A DNA stretch of 64,000 nt from NCBI GenBank assembly GCA_001557505.1, contig LSAX01000007.1, positions 3,038,001 to 3,102,000 of the forward strand, in the 5' to 3' direction. The stretch is from Reticulascus tulasneorum (lineage: Eukaryota; Ascomycota; Sordariomycetes; Glomerellales; Reticulascaceae). A program made the translations under genes and the position numbers. Of the stretch, positions 1 through 13,350 are shown piece after piece. How positions within the stretch are numbered: position 1 is the first letter of the stretch; each line of letters starts with the position of its first letter. Below the pieces are notes generated by a model, which was given only the letters and a program-made list of their open reading frames with translations, was not told the origin of the DNA and searched no databases.

Positions 1-1739
1 ATTATTATATAATAATAACATATATCATTATCTCCTCTATAATATGTTAAATTTATATAATATATTAAATCTTTTTTATAACTTTAAACTATAAAGAATA
101 TTATTATAATTTAAAATATTAACCAGCTTATTATTAAGAATCTTAACAATTATTAAATAAAACAATTAATAATTATTTATAAAACTTTATAATTTATTTA
201 AATTATAAATCTTTTATAATTTTTATAACTTAACATATATAATAAAATAAAAGTTAAGACTTAATATTATAAACTTATTATATATTTACAAATATTAAAC
301 TTATTACGTATTAGATTATATACTAACTAAGCTTATCTTATTAGCTAGGCTAATCTTTATTTACTAATATTACCGGTCTTATTATTATTAATAAAAAATA
401 TTTAAATAATAACTTTATTAATTTTTATTAAAAATAACTACTAACTAGAAAAATATAGATTAAAGTTATATAGCTTTTTATAAACTAACTTTTAATTATA
501 TAAAACTTAAATATATTTTATTATTAATCAAATTATAACTAAATAAGATTTATTAATAATCATAGCAACGGAATATTAGCCTAAATAATCTTAAAGAAGC
601 TAATTTATTTTAGATAACTAGTTATTATTTATATAAACGTTTATAATAAAAAATTAAGATAATAACTAATTATAATATCTTAATTTTACTAACTAACTTA
701 TTAGATTTATTTCTTATTAATTTTTTTTAGCTTAATTATTTTTATCTTTAAGTTCTAACTAATATATATCTTCTTATTTAAAAATATCTTAATATATTTA
801 AAAGTTTTAACAACCTAATCTTATTAAAAAATTATATAAAAAAACTATAAAAAAAGACATCATAATACCCTTAATCAGCTAGATATCATACCATTAAAAC
901 CAGCTTATAAAGTCTAAAAAAACTCTATTAAGAAGTCTTATTAATAAAAAAGATAAAATATTAATATTCTAAATATATAGATAAAAAGATTCTAGTTATA
1001 AAGAGCCTTGGTTATCTTAAACCGGCTATATTAGTTCTTTTTATTACCTTATATAATAATGATTAATAATATATATTTTATAAAGCTTTTATTAATAAAC
1101 TTAAAAGTTAAAAGATCAAATATCTTAAAATCTTAACGTTTATTACCATGAAAAAGTATATAATAACTAAATAGCATATTAATAAAAATCTAAAAATAAC
1201 ATTCTAAAGAGTTAGTTATATAAGTTTATAATTAACCAGTGATATTTTATAATTTATCTTTTATATATCTATTAAAAAGGATATCTTAACTTTTATCAGC
1301 ATAGTTTACTTTATCTTATATAATATCTTAATATTATAAAGATTTAATATATTCCTAAATATTATCTTCTTAAAAGGAAAAATAACAATTTATATTAAAA
1401 ACTTTTTATACTAAAAGATTAAATATCACTTATTATATAAGATTTTTATATAGAAATTAAAACTATATTATCTTTGTTATCTAATTCTTAAAGATTATAA
1501 TGAAAAATATCTTTACTTTACTTAGTAATAACTTATTTTAACGATAAAAGCGAGTTAGATAATTTATAATAGTAAAAAGCTAGGTCTAAAGAATGAAAAA
1601 AGCCTTTTTAGCCTTTTTTTCCTCTTTTTTTAACTTCTTTTACGTTTAGATAAGATAAATAACTAAGAAATAGATTAGAAAACGAAAGCCTAACAAATAA
1701 GAAAAAACTTATAAGAAGAAGCTATAAAAATACTATCGT
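1..1739. repeat. AT-rich RIP-degraded repeat DNA
   Basis: This stretch is almost entirely A and T with very few C or G, and every frame is broken by stops. It continues without a break into the recognisable transposon remnants to its right. I could not assign it to a particular element family. By analogy with the adjacent Gypsy and LTR-like sequences it is most likely more RIP-mutated retrotransposon DNA. No gene is visible. Confidence 0.7.
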
Positions 1740-2692
1740 AGTTTATATAACTTTAACGAATATATTTAAAATAACGTAACAAATTAGAACTTATATAATA
1801 TATTAAGTTTTATTTAAAATAGTTTAAATAAGATATATTAATATTAACGTTTAGAAGGTCTATATAATTAGCTAATTATTAATATTTAAAGACTTTTAAA
1901 ATAAGAAGATTACGTTAAGAACGAACTTTCGAAATATAACTTAATATATTATTAATATATAACGAAAATAAATAAAAACGTAAAACTTAACAAAAAACAA
2001 GGTATAAAGGCGTGATTTACTTATATAATTAATAAGGCCTTTAAGATAAAGACCTTAGAAGAGGGATATAATATCATAATTATAATATATAACCTCTCTA
2101 ATAAATAGTTATAAACGGTAAAATATACTTATATAATAATACCTAAGATTAAAGATATATATATCATATTAAATATTATTAAACAAATATATAATATAAC
2201 GTTTAATTTATCTATAATAAAGATAAAACGTTAATATATAAAGATCGCCTATAGACCTTCGCTAATAATATTATATTATTAACGAAAAGATAATAACGGC
2301 TAAAGGTTATTAGAGAAATAAAATTTATAAATAAATATATAATAAGATAGATTAAGGACTAATAAGATTATAATGATCTAAGATCACGGTGATCTAAGAT
2401 TATAACGATCTAAGAGAACTACGATTTAAGGATTTCATATTTCTATATAAGAATAATCTTTTTTATAGTTAGATAATTCTTAATTATATTTTAATAATTA
2501 ATTTAAGTCTTTAGCTTTACTAAGTTTTAAACCTTAATTATTAATCTTATATAATGTATCTTATAATATTAAGTTTAATAAAGCCTTTTCCATAATATTA
2601 TTTACTAATATTATCTAACTTACTTGATAATATAAACTTTAATAGTTATTATTAAGATTAGTGTTATAATTAGCCTTGATATGATCGTAATA
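1740..2692 (+). repeat. LTR-like repeat, copy A (RIP-mutated)
   Basis: This segment aligns by eye with copy C at about 21.07-21.99 kb in the same orientation, and with copy B at about 13.35-14.01 kb in the opposite orientation. Landmarks shared by all three are a block around 'aataatattatattattaac', a run of 'atct(a)aga' units, and a 3' end near 'gatcgt'. Size (about 0.9 kb) and lack of coding potential suggest a long terminal repeat. The 5' boundary is approximate, because I could not find TG..CA ends with a matching target duplication. Differences between copies are mostly C/T and G/A, as expected for RIP. Confidence 0.6.
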
Positions 2693-3949
2693 TACATCTT
2701 ACTTAATCTGTCTGCCTTGCTGGCTAGATTATAGAATATCTATAATCTGGTTATTATTAAAGTTGTAGATATCTTGTTCTCTTTATCTGGCCTGTTTATT
2801 ATAATGTTTGTTCGTTTTAGCCTTTTTGTAAATTTAGCCTTAATTAAGGATTATAATAAGTGTATTATCTATTATATGTACGTTATGTTCGTTTATAGCT
2901 ATATTATTATTTACTTTCTTTATTTGACTAATCTGTCTAGAATTAACTTAATTTAGTTAGTATTTATGATTTTTAATGATATGTTAATAACCTAGTAGAA
3001 AAAAGGTTTAATATGGTTAGGTAAAACGGTTATTAATATGATAACGGTAGTTGTTATAGTTTTTGACTTAATTATAGTTTTATTATTATTATTATTATTA
3101 TTATGATATATTAGCCGTTAGTTAGCTAGTGATTAGGTTATTATTAATAATGATAAGTTATAAACGAATTTATAAAATATTTTCTCTATTATCTAGAAAA
3201 ACTAGTTAAAGAATATAAACTTTATATATAATTTAAAATAAGAAAAGTTTTAATAGTTTTATAAAAAGAAATAATATTATGATAATAATATTATTATAAA
3301 AGATAAATTATTATTTTTCTTAATTAAAAAGGTTATAAAGTAGCTTTTTTAGGTTAAAAGTTATAAAATAATTAATAATATATTTTAAAAAGAAACTTAG
3401 CTTAGTTAGTAATTTATCTAAAATTATATAATTATTATTATAAATCTTTATTAAGGATTATTAAAGATATTAATTAGGCTTTTTTAGGTTTAAATAGTGG
3501 TTTTATAAATCTAGGCTTTTTAGTTAATCTAAATGTTATAAATAAAATTATTATATTAAATCTTAATAATTTTATAAATTCTTAAATAGTTCTTATATAT
3601 TTTCTAAATATTTATAATTTTTCTATTTAATAAGATATTTAAAAGTACCTTCATCGTTATATTATAAATCTAAGATTTATTCTATTTTATAATCTTAATT
3701 ATTAATATTAATTATAATAATATTCTATAGTTCTATATTATCTAATATTAATTTTAATAACGATATATAAAATATTAAGTATATTTTTATAATATTAAGT
3801 AATTTTAATTTATAATTAACTTTTGAAATTTTCTTTTTGATTTTAAATAGTCTGATAAGTTTATAATCTAACTTATCGTTTAGTTTAATAATTTTAATAT
3901 TCTATTATACAAGGTAGATATTATGTCCTTCTTTAAAAGTTAGTCTTTT
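2693..3949. other. AT-rich spacer, less uniformly mutated
   Basis: AT-rich sequence between LTR-like copy A and the integrase end of the Gypsy remnant. The part around 2.70-3.12 kb keeps more G and C than its surroundings and holds a (TTA)n tract near 3.08 kb. A 60-codon open frame at 2774-2956 has no recognisable domain and looks like chance. The 3' LTR expected for the minus-strand Gypsy element was looked for here in minus orientation and was not seen. Confidence 0.5.
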
Positions 3950-6250
3950 TAACCTTTTAATATTAACATATTTTAATATTTTTATAATTATTAACTTTAG
4001 ATCTTTTTAAAGAGATAATTATAATAATTATAATATTTCTACGTAAATAGTTACTTTAGGTACCATAAGGCTTTCTTTTAGTTCTCTATATATTATTAGT
4101 TTAAAATTATAATTAACGTAGAACAGAGAAACCTTAGTTATTTCTATAGTTACGTTATTATAAACGAATTATATTAATAATAATAATTTAACCTAATTAT
4201 CTTATCTATAATTAACATAATAATATAAATATTATTCTAATGTCTAGTTTATTTTTTCTATTTAACTATCTATCTAGAGGTGGAAACTTATAAAGAGTTT
4301 ATATTTCACTTTTAATTATCTTATTAAAGATTATTAAAATTTAGACATAAAAAGCTTATTTTTATCTATTACTAATTTTATAAATAATCTATGTTATATA
4401 AAGATAACTTTAATAAAAATATATATAAGTTCTTCCATATTATTTATTTCTTTATATAATTTGAAATATATATATTTAGTAAGTTGGTTAATTATTATTA
4501 ATATATTATTATATTTTATATTTATAAATAGTTCTTTAGATTTTAGTAACTTAATTATAAAGTTTATAGATATTGATTTTTATATTTTACTAGCTAGTTA
4601 AAATAGTTATAGTTCTTTATAAGGTTTATATTATAACGTCTTATTTTTTATATAAGTTATATAATTTTTGATTATTATTTAGACCTTATCTTTAGTTTTA
4701 ATATAGTTATAATATTACTTAAGTTTTTAATAAGTCTTATTTATTTTTTAATATCCGTAAGTAAGTGCTTTATATATTTCTTTAATTAATTACTTGTTAG
4801 TTTAAGTTTCTTTTATTAATTATCATTTTAATATAATATTAAAGTTTTTCTTATTTAATATTAAGACGTTATTTAAGTTTCGTTTAAGAATAACGTTTAT
4901 ATTTTTAAAGACGTTTTCTTTATGATCAGTCTTTTAGCTAAACATATCTACTTAGCCGTTCTTAGATCTTTTCTTATATATAATTTTAAAGTTAAATTCT
5001 TAAAGAAATTCTAATTATTAAATCTATCATTTATTTAGGTTTTTATTAATTATAAAGTATATAAGGTTTTTATAGTCTATATAGATTTTAACTTTATACT
5101 TAATCTTTAAAAAGTAATATTTTTATTTTTTAAATATTTTAATAATTTTTATTAGTTTTTTATCATAGATCTAATAATTAAGTTTTAATCTATTTAGTTT
5201 TTTTAAGAAAAAAACTATTAAGTATAATATTCTATAATTATCTTTTTATAATAGTTACCTTCTTAATATATAATTAGAGGTGTTTATTTTAACTTTAAAG
5301 GGTTTTTCTAGGTCTAAAATTGTTAAGACTAATTTTTATATAATCTTCTCTTTTATATTTTAAAAAGTTTTTTCTATTTATAATATTTATTTAAAGGTTT
5401 TATCGTTCTTAATAAGCTTTATTAATAAGAGTGTTTTCTAATTATAAAATATGATAAATCTTCGGTAAAAGTTTATAAACCTTAAGAAGCCTCGTATATT
5501 TTATACATTCTATAATATAAACTATTTAACTATTATTATAATTTTCTTTTTATTTATATTAATTTATCTTAATATAATTATATAGCCTAAGAAATTAACT
5601 TATTTAAAATAAAATATATTCTTTTTAGGTTTAATTAATAATTTAGCATTCTAAAATTTCTAAAATATTTAGTATATATACTTTTTATGTTTATCTAATA
5701 TTTTAGAGAAGATTAAGATATTATTTAGGTAGATTATTACGAACTAATTAAGGTATTCTTTTAAAACTTAGTTAATTATAATCTAAAATATAATTAATAT
5801 ATTAATAAGTCTAAAAGATATAATAAAATATTTAAAATATTTCTTTTAGTTTAAAAGGTTATTTTTTATTTTTTATCTTCTTTCATCTAGATTAAGTTAT
5901 ATACTCTTTTAAAGTTAAACATTATAAAATATTTAACCTTAAAAAATAAGTTTCTAAGTTCTAAGATTAAAGATAATAAATAATAATTCTTAATTATGAT
6001 TTTATTTAGTTATCTATAATTAATATATAATTATAATTTTCTATTTTTCTTTAATATAAATAAGATAAGATATCTTATTAATAATATTAAAAATCTAATA
6101 TAACCTTTCTTTAGGTTTTTATTAAGGTAAACGTCTAACGTTTTTCGTTATATAAGATTTAATAAGTATATTATATAAAATTTTAGTTATATACTTTCTC
6201 TTAGTTTGATTTTATAGTTATAAGGTCTATATTCTAATAGCTTTATATTA
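3950..6250 (-). pseudogene. Ty3/Gypsy pol remnant (RT, RNase H, integrase)
   Basis: Reading the minus strand from right to left gives, despite many stops, the ordered domains of a Ty3/Gypsy polyprotein. Reverse transcriptase is around 6.13-5.65 kb, with a 'VDYR.LNKITIKNRYPLP'-like block and the YxDD motif degraded to 'YLNNIL' near 5.73 kb, followed by an FLGYI-type motif near 5.58 kb. The RNase H region is around 5.3-4.92 kb, with a 'FFLKKLN..LNY.IYDK' stretch. The integrase core is around 4.6-4.05 kb, with 'INQLTKY' and a 'SFH....D' block. Asp-to-Asn changes and TAA/TAG in place of CAA/CAG are what RIP produces. The element is dead. Gag lies on the far side of the hAT insertion. Confidence 0.85.
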
Positions 6251-7562
6251 AATTCTTTGCTAAATAGTTATTTATATTTATAATATTTAAATAAAATTTA
6301 TTCTAATTAGTTAATTATAATTTAACGTTCTATCTTATATAATAACCTAGTAAATATCTACTTTTAATATATTATCATTTTTATCTTAAATATTATATTA
6401 AGCTTATATAATATTAAAAGTCCTAACTACTTAGAGGTTAAGCTATCTACTTATTAGATTATTTTAATAATCTAATCAATCTAAGAGTTATTCTCTTTTA
6501 ACTAGATAATATTTAAAATTACTTAATATTTTCTAATATCTACGATGTTAAAGGTAATTATTTACTTTTAACTATAGTTAAATATTATAAATTATATAAT
6601 TTCCTTAATAATATAACTTTTTTCATATATAAATAGTTCTCTTTTTATAATAGTTAATTTATATAAGCTTTTTTTAAGTTTCTAAGATAACTTTATATTA
6701 TTAACTAACGTAAAAACAATATAATTTCCTTATACACTATTATTAATCATAATTTATATAAACTAACCTTTTATCTTTATTAAGATTCTTATATATATAT
6801 AATTAACACTTTCGTTATAGATTATATTAAGATTTCTTTTTTTATATTTTTATCGTTATATTATTATTATTATAATAGTTTTTATTATTTAAACTAGGTT
6901 ATATATAATTTGTTCTCTTATAAATTATTTTTCTGCTTTTTCGTTATAATATATTTTATAATACTTAATATAATATTTATTCTACTTAATTTTTCTAAAT
7001 AAGCATTCTACTAAGAAGTTAGGATATAATATAAATATTATATACCTTAGTTCTATATATCTTTTTATTAAAACCTAATAAAGTAATTTAATCGCTAAGT
7101 AAGGTTTATTAATTAATTAACTTTTTTTTCGTCGAAAATACCATCTATATTACCTTTTATCTAGTCTATACATAATATAATTATCTTATAAATAATCTAC
7201 TTAATGGATTTCGTCGTATTAGGAATAATCTTTTACCATTCGTTTATCATCTTTAAATATTATTCTAATATCTTTAATCTAAATATTAAGATTTAATTAT
7301 ATATTATATTAGCTTACGCTTATTAAAGCTACTTCGTTATAAATTCTTTTAGGTATTAGTTTTAGCTTTTCGTTAAGTATTTTAATGATATATATAAAAG
7401 GGTTTAACTTAGTTTATCTTAAAAAAGATTTATCTTCGTTAGAGGTATCCTTATTATCTAATAATTTTAATATTTCTTTAATATTAACTTCGTAAACGAT
7501 TTATCTAACTTATTATTTAATTATTTCTATTATAATATTTAGTTATTATAATATAAATAATC
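6251..7562 (-). other. Gypsy gag-pol middle region, RIP-degraded
   Basis: AT-rich sequence between the recognisable RT start and the hAT insertion site. By position it should encode the protease and the end of gag of the minus-strand Gypsy element, but I could not recognise a protease motif with confidence. No intact reading frame is present. Confidence 0.45.
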
Positions 7563-7570
7563 GTTAGATC
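7563..7570. repeat. hAT target-site duplication, left copy
   Basis: GTTAGATC lies directly outside the left terminal inverted repeat and is repeated exactly at 11432-11439. An 8-bp duplication is the hallmark of the hAT superfamily. Confidence 0.95.
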
Positions 7571-7849
7571 CAGGGTTGTGATTTTAGTCTTTAGTCTTTA
7601 GTCAAAAGTTAGTCTTTTTAGTTAGTCTTAGTTTTAGTCACTTAAAAGACTAACTAAATTTATTTTTAGTTAGTTTAGTCATTAAAAAGACTAACTAAAG
7701 ACTAACTAAAGACTAACTAAAAAGACTAAAAAGACTAAAAAGACTAAAAAGATTAAAAATCTAATTTAATTAAATAACTAAATAACTAAATAACTAAATA
7801 ACTAAATAACTAAATAACTAAATAACTAAATAATCAAATAACCAAATAA

Positions 7850-10780
7850 CTAATCTATATTTTCTTTTATAAATAACTCTAAATCTTTAATATCTTTAAT
7901 TTTCCAACTTTTTAATAATATAAGCTGTTTAATAATATCTGGATTAAGCTTATTTCGATTTTTAGTAATAATATTTCCTCTTATAGAGAAAATACGTTCA
8001 ATAGAAGCAGATGTAGCCGGTATAGCTAATATCCTTCTAACTAAAATAGTTAATATAGGAAATCGAATATTATTATTTTTCCAAAATTCTAAAGGTTCGA
8101 CCTATAATTTATTAATATTATATTTAAAATTAAATATTAAATAAAATATTAAAAATAAACTTACTTTTTTATTTACTATACTCTCTTTAAGATATATAGT
8201 ATATTCTTCTTCTATATTATCTAAATTTATATATATATCATCATCTGAATCAGAATTTAAAGATTGTTGATTATTATAAATATCGGTATTTAATTCGTCA
8301 AAAGATTCAGTAAACGGGTTATTATACTGAGGTCTAATTTCGTTTTTTAATCTATTAATTAATATTAATATAAATATAAAATTAAATAATTAATTAAAAT
8401 AATTAATAACTTACTTTAAATATTCGACTTTTAATAAATTATTCATATCTTTATTAATATTCGAATAAAAATATAATAACCCTCCTTCGTTAAAATAACT
8501 TAATTTAAGTCTAAGATCTAATATAAGCGCTAATAAATAAGGCTTATAATTATTTATTAAATTAGAAGTTAATTTCCGAGGAAAATACTTTTCTAATTTA
8601 ATAATTCCAGTTTGAATAGCTATTATAAAGCTATTATAATAATCTTTCTATTTAATTATTAGTAAATAAAAATAAAATTATATAAAAATTAATATACTTA
8701 CTAAACTAGGATTTCTTCGACTAGATTCTTTATATTTATTGATAAAAGATTCTAATTTATTATATATTTGATAAATATATAATAAACCCTTATTAAGTGT
8801 AATATAAGATTCTGCTTGTAATTTAATAGACGGTTTAACAAATATTTCAAATATATTCTTTAAATCTATTAAAGAATTCCATTCAAAATCTGTTAAAAAA
8901 ACTCTTTTAAAGTCTTGATTTGTTGTGTTATTTTGAATATAAATTAAAGGGTATTTTAATTTAAGAGATGTATTAATTATATAATACGTTGAATTCCACC
9001 GAGTAATATTATCTATATAATTAGTTAATAAATATAATAATATAATATTTAAATATTAATTTAAAATAAGACTTACCAAGTGGTATTTGTTTAATATTAT
9101 AATTAGAAGGAATAGTACCGTCTTTTTTATATTTATCAATTCCTTCTAATAATAATTTTCGATTTTCTTATATATATTTAATTAAAGTTGCAATTTTCCG
9201 TAATTTAGAAGTAATATCTATAATTAAATTAGTTAAATAATAAATTAAATAAAGTTAAAAATAACTTACTAATATATAATAATATATTATCTTCTTCTAT
9301 ATTTTGATTTTCGTTAAGATTATCAGTATAATCTAATAACTGACTTTCCGTATTTTTATTTAAAATATAATTTCGTAATATATCTTGTGCTATTATATTT
9401 ATAATATGTGTTATACATCGAATATTATTTAAAAACTCTTTATTAAAAGATTTATAATAATTCTTTTTAAAAGTATTAATAAATGTATTATTATTCGTTG
9501 CATTATCTCGTGTAATACTAAAATAAAATTAGTTAAATATTAATGTTATAATAAAATAAAACTTACCTATAAATAGTAGATAATTTTAAACCTGGATAAC
9601 TAGTTAATATATCTATAAATTCATTATAGATATATAAACCAGTATGACTTTCGGTTAATTCTTTAAAGCCAATTAACTTATAGTTAATTTTAAAAGCCAA
9701 GTCGATATATATTAATATAATACCAATATAAGCTATTTATATAATAGAAGTCCAAATATCAAAAGTTAAAGAAAATAAACCATTATTTAAAACGTTATTT
9801 TCTAAATCAATATTTAAAGCTGATAAATAACTATTAAAAGTATTTTCTAAAATACTTTTAATTTTCTACTTATTAATAACTAGTGAAAATCTATATTAAA
9901 ATTAATATATATATATTTAAGTTTTTTAATAAAATAACTTATTTATTATAATAATTTAATAATTCTTTAAATGAATTTGAATTTAAAATATTAAATAATA
10001 AATTATTTTCAATAATAAAATTTAAAATCTTATTATAAACTTCGTCTTCTTCAAAATCGGTTATAGTATTATTTCGAGGTCGTTTTCGGCTTTCTAAAGG
10101 ATTATTAAAAAATGCTTGAGCTTGAAGTTTAGCTGAAGATTCTTATATAGAATATTAGTATATAAATATTTAATTATTAAAATAATAATAATAAATAACT
10201 TACTTTTTTATCTTATTTTTTCAGTTTCTTTATTATAAACAATATTTAAATGTTTATTTTTATAATGTCGAGCAAAATTAGAAGCTTGAAATCCTTTAAT
10301 AGTTTCAATTTTTTTAAAAGTACAACTATATATAAAATATTAATAAATATAAATATAAAATATAAATATAACATATAAAATATAAAATATAAAATATAAA
10401 ATATAAAATATAAAATATAAAATATAAAATATAAAATATAAAATATAAAATATAAAATATAAAATATAAAATATAAAATATAAAATATAAAATATAAAAT
10501 ATAAAATATAAAATATAACTTACGTAGTACAAGAAATAACCATTTCTCTTTCTTTATTAAGGTTAATAGGTAATAAGGATCAAGTAAATAAGTTATTCGT
10601 AAATATATAAATATTTGTTAAGTTATCAGGCTTTAATTCATAGCTTTCTTTATTATATTTAGAATTTTCAAAGTTATTAATATTACTAATATTAATATTA
10701 CTATTAACTTCTTCTATTTCTAAATTAGAAGAACTAGAAATTGAAGAATTTCTATTAGTTGTTGTAAAAGAAGAATCCAT
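7850..10780 (-). pseudogene. hAT transposase, intron-rich, few stops
   Basis: Proposed start at 10780 ('MDSSFTTTNRN') and stop at 7850-7852. Exons are separated by introns of about 55-65 nt (for example 8102-8164, 8352-8414, 8648-8701, 9013-9076) with GTAAGT-type donors, plus one larger intron at 10326-10523. A BED-type zinc finger is split by that intron: a Cys just before it, then 'NFARHYKNKH' after it. The C-terminus has the hAT dimerisation signature 'ATSASIERIFSIRGN' near 8.0 kb, followed by 'LNPDIIKQLILLK'. At least two in-frame stops are seen (TGA at 10580-10582 and one near 9.74 kb), consistent with CGA/CAA changed by RIP. The transposase is therefore probably inactive unless those positions are spliced out. 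Confidence 0.75.
10373..10517. repeat. 7-bp microsatellite (ATAAAAT)n inside an intron
   Basis: About 21 uninterrupted tandem copies of a 7-nt unit (ATAAAAT on the plus strand). It lies between a good donor (GTAA on the minus strand at 10523) and an AG acceptor near 10326, so it expands one intron of the hAT transposase to about 200 nt without touching coding sequence. Confidence 0.9.
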
Positions 10781-11431
10781 TTTGAAAGACTTTAAAATAT
10801 TTTAATATATATCAAAAGATAATATGAAAGTAAGTTTTATAACTTAAAATATAATAAATTATAATGTTATTTTAAAAATAAGTTTAAAAGTTAGAAATTA
10901 ACATTTTATTTATATTTAATTTCAAAATTCTAAAAGATTCTATATAATTCCATCTTATTATTAAGCCTTAATAATAATAAATAAATATAAAATTATTAAT
11001 AATTACTTAATTAATAATCAAATTCTAGAAGTTTTTATATAATTCTATCTTATTATTAAGCTTTAATAATATTAATATTAAATAATTAATATAAAACTAA
11101 TAAATATTATCAATAATTATTTAATTAATAATTAAATTTTAAAAGTTTCTATATAATTCTATATTTTATTAAACTTTAATAATATTAAAAATAATTATTA
11201 TTATATAATTATTAATTATTAATTATTTTTAAATTTAATATAGTTTTATTATTAATAATATATTAATAATATTATTTTAGTCTTTTTAGTCTTTTTAGTT
11301 AGTCTTTAGTTAGTCTTAGTTAGTTTAGTTAGTCTTTTTTTTTTTTTAGTTAGTTTAGTCAAACTAAAGACTAACTAAATTAGTTTTAGTCAAGCTAAAG
11401 ACTAAACTAACTAACTAAAATCACAACCCTG

Positions 11432-13350
11432 GTTAGATCTATGGTTATCTATACTCTTTTTCTATTATTATTAAGGTTTTTTCTTTTTTATTAATTATAT
11501 AGAACTTTTTTAGGTTAGTTAATAATATTTATATTTTATATATCTTTTTACTAAGTTAATCTTTTTTCTTATATATTAATATAAATAAGATTTCTTTTAT
11601 CTTTTATTATATAACTAGTTTAATATTAATAAATATAATTTTTTATTATATTTCTTATACTATTTCTTTAATTTTCTTAAAATATTATTTTATAATAAAT
11701 TCTTAATATTAAATTATTAACTATAAATCTTTTTTTTAACGTTAATTATTATTAACTCTCTGGTTTTTTTCTTAATAGATTATATTAAGGCGCTTATTTT
11801 TAAGTCTAAATTATTATTGTTATTATTTAAAAGTAATTTAAAATAGTTAGTAAAATTATTTAATAACGTTTAAAAGCTTAATATTATTTATTTAATTAAG
11901 GTCTAATCTTTAATAATCTTTAAAGTCTATTTATTATTATTTATTAATTATTTGCTAATATAGAAGAATATATATTAAGTAATATTATAATATTTATAAG
12001 CTAACTTTAAAAGTTATTTTAGGTTAATATGTTAATATTATCTGTAATGTTTATATCTATCACTAGATTTTATATTATCATTCTTAAGTCTTTTTATTAT
12101 TATAAATTACTTAACTTTTATAAACGTAACGTCTTATTTTTTAAAGGTAAACATCTTAATTAAGTTTAAAATGTCTATTTCGTATTTCTTTAGGTTATAT
12201 TATATATAAGGTCTAAGATAATATTTTATATTTTTCTTATCTAATTTATATATAAAATAATTATTATTATAATATCTAGACTAATATATTAATAAGTATT
12301 ATATTATGTTTATTATTTATTAGTTAGCCTTATTATATTTTAAGATATTAATTTATCGTTTGTTAATAAGTTTCTAATTAGTTTTCTTAAAATATTATTA
12401 AGCTATATAGCTGGTTTATCTATATGAAAAGTATTTATCATTCTTAAAGTCTTTCTAATTACCTTTTATCTTATAAATATAGTTAATAAAGTCCTAAATT
12501 AACTTTTTTCTTTAGAACGTGTTAAGTTCTATTAGGCTATTATAATATTTATAAGTAATATTTTATTAATATACCTTTTTCTAGTTATTATATTATTTTC
12601 TAGAGGTAACGTAATAAGTGCTAAGTATTATGATATATTATTTCTTTATTTATTATTTATATTAATAATTATTAATATATACTGTTATTTTGATATATTT
12701 AGTTAAGTATTTAGGTTAGTCTTTTTTAACTAGGTTATCTTTAATTATATTTTTAAACATATTATAAAATTATATTATAAATGTAAGTTCTCTTTAACTA
12801 ACTTTTAAAGTTATTTATTAAAATGTTAAGGTATAATTAACTGTTAACCTTTTTTAAGTTAAATATATTAGTTATTTCTTATTTACCTTTTCCTCGTTTA
12901 AACTACTAAATACTTTATATAATACTTTTTTAAATCTTGTAAATATAAAAAAAAAAATTATAATTTCTATTTTAGTTTTATCTCTTTTCTTGAAATATTC
13001 TTAAAGATAAAGTTTAAATTAAATTATAACATTTCTTATTAAGAATAATATAACTATTTTAACTTAATCTCTTAAGAATTTAAACTTATATTAATATATA
13101 TCTTAATAAAATCTAAGTTAAGTTATAAAAGCTTAGAGCTTTTTAGATTATCTTAAGAACTTTTATAATAAAAAGATCTTTATTTTATCTTTATTAATCT
13201 ATATATAAAAGACTTTATTTTCTTTCTTAAGCTTTTAGAATATTATTATAAAATATTCTAAACTAATTTTCCTTTTAAAAATACTTAATATTATATTTAC
13301 CTAAAGGTAAAGATATTATTTATAATAATAAATAACTTACTAAATAAGAA
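11432..13350 (-). pseudogene. Ty3/Gypsy gag remnant (RIP-mutated)
   Basis: This stretch starts with the right copy of the hAT duplication (11432-11439). On the minus strand between about 13.15 and 12.6 kb the broken reading frame still resembles a retrotransposon Gag capsid ('FEPYLRDF'-like, 'SQFYNGLKD'-like blocks reduced to 'FYNMFKNIIKD'). It continues the minus-strand Gypsy element whose pol lies left of the hAT. It is flanked on the right by LTR-like copy B in the matching orientation. The rest of the stretch is AT-rich with no readable protein. Confidence 0.65.

Larger units (their letters stand above)
7571..11431 (-). mobile_element. hAT transposon, complete with TIRs, 3861 bp
   Basis: The element starts with CAGGGTTGTGATTTTAGT and ends with its exact reverse complement (18 bp), flanked by the 8-bp duplication GTTAGATC. 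Just inside each end are arrays of 'TTTAGTC/ACTAA'-type short repeats (about 7590-7850 and 11275-11420), typical of subterminal transposase binding regions. The single gene runs on the minus strand. The element sits inside the Ty3/Gypsy remnant: gag is to its right and pol to its left. It carries far fewer stops than its host repeat, so it inserted later or has passed through fewer RIP cycles. Confidence 0.93.

Noticed and set aside
10373..10517. Regular short repeats resembling a CRISPR or telomere-like array
   Set aside because: A simple 7-nt A/T microsatellite without spacers, within a transposon intron and not of telomeric (TTAGGG) sequence.
10326..10532. 68-codon Tyr/Ile/Phe-rich frame
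   Set aside because: A translation of the (ATAAAAT)n microsatellite, not a membrane protein.
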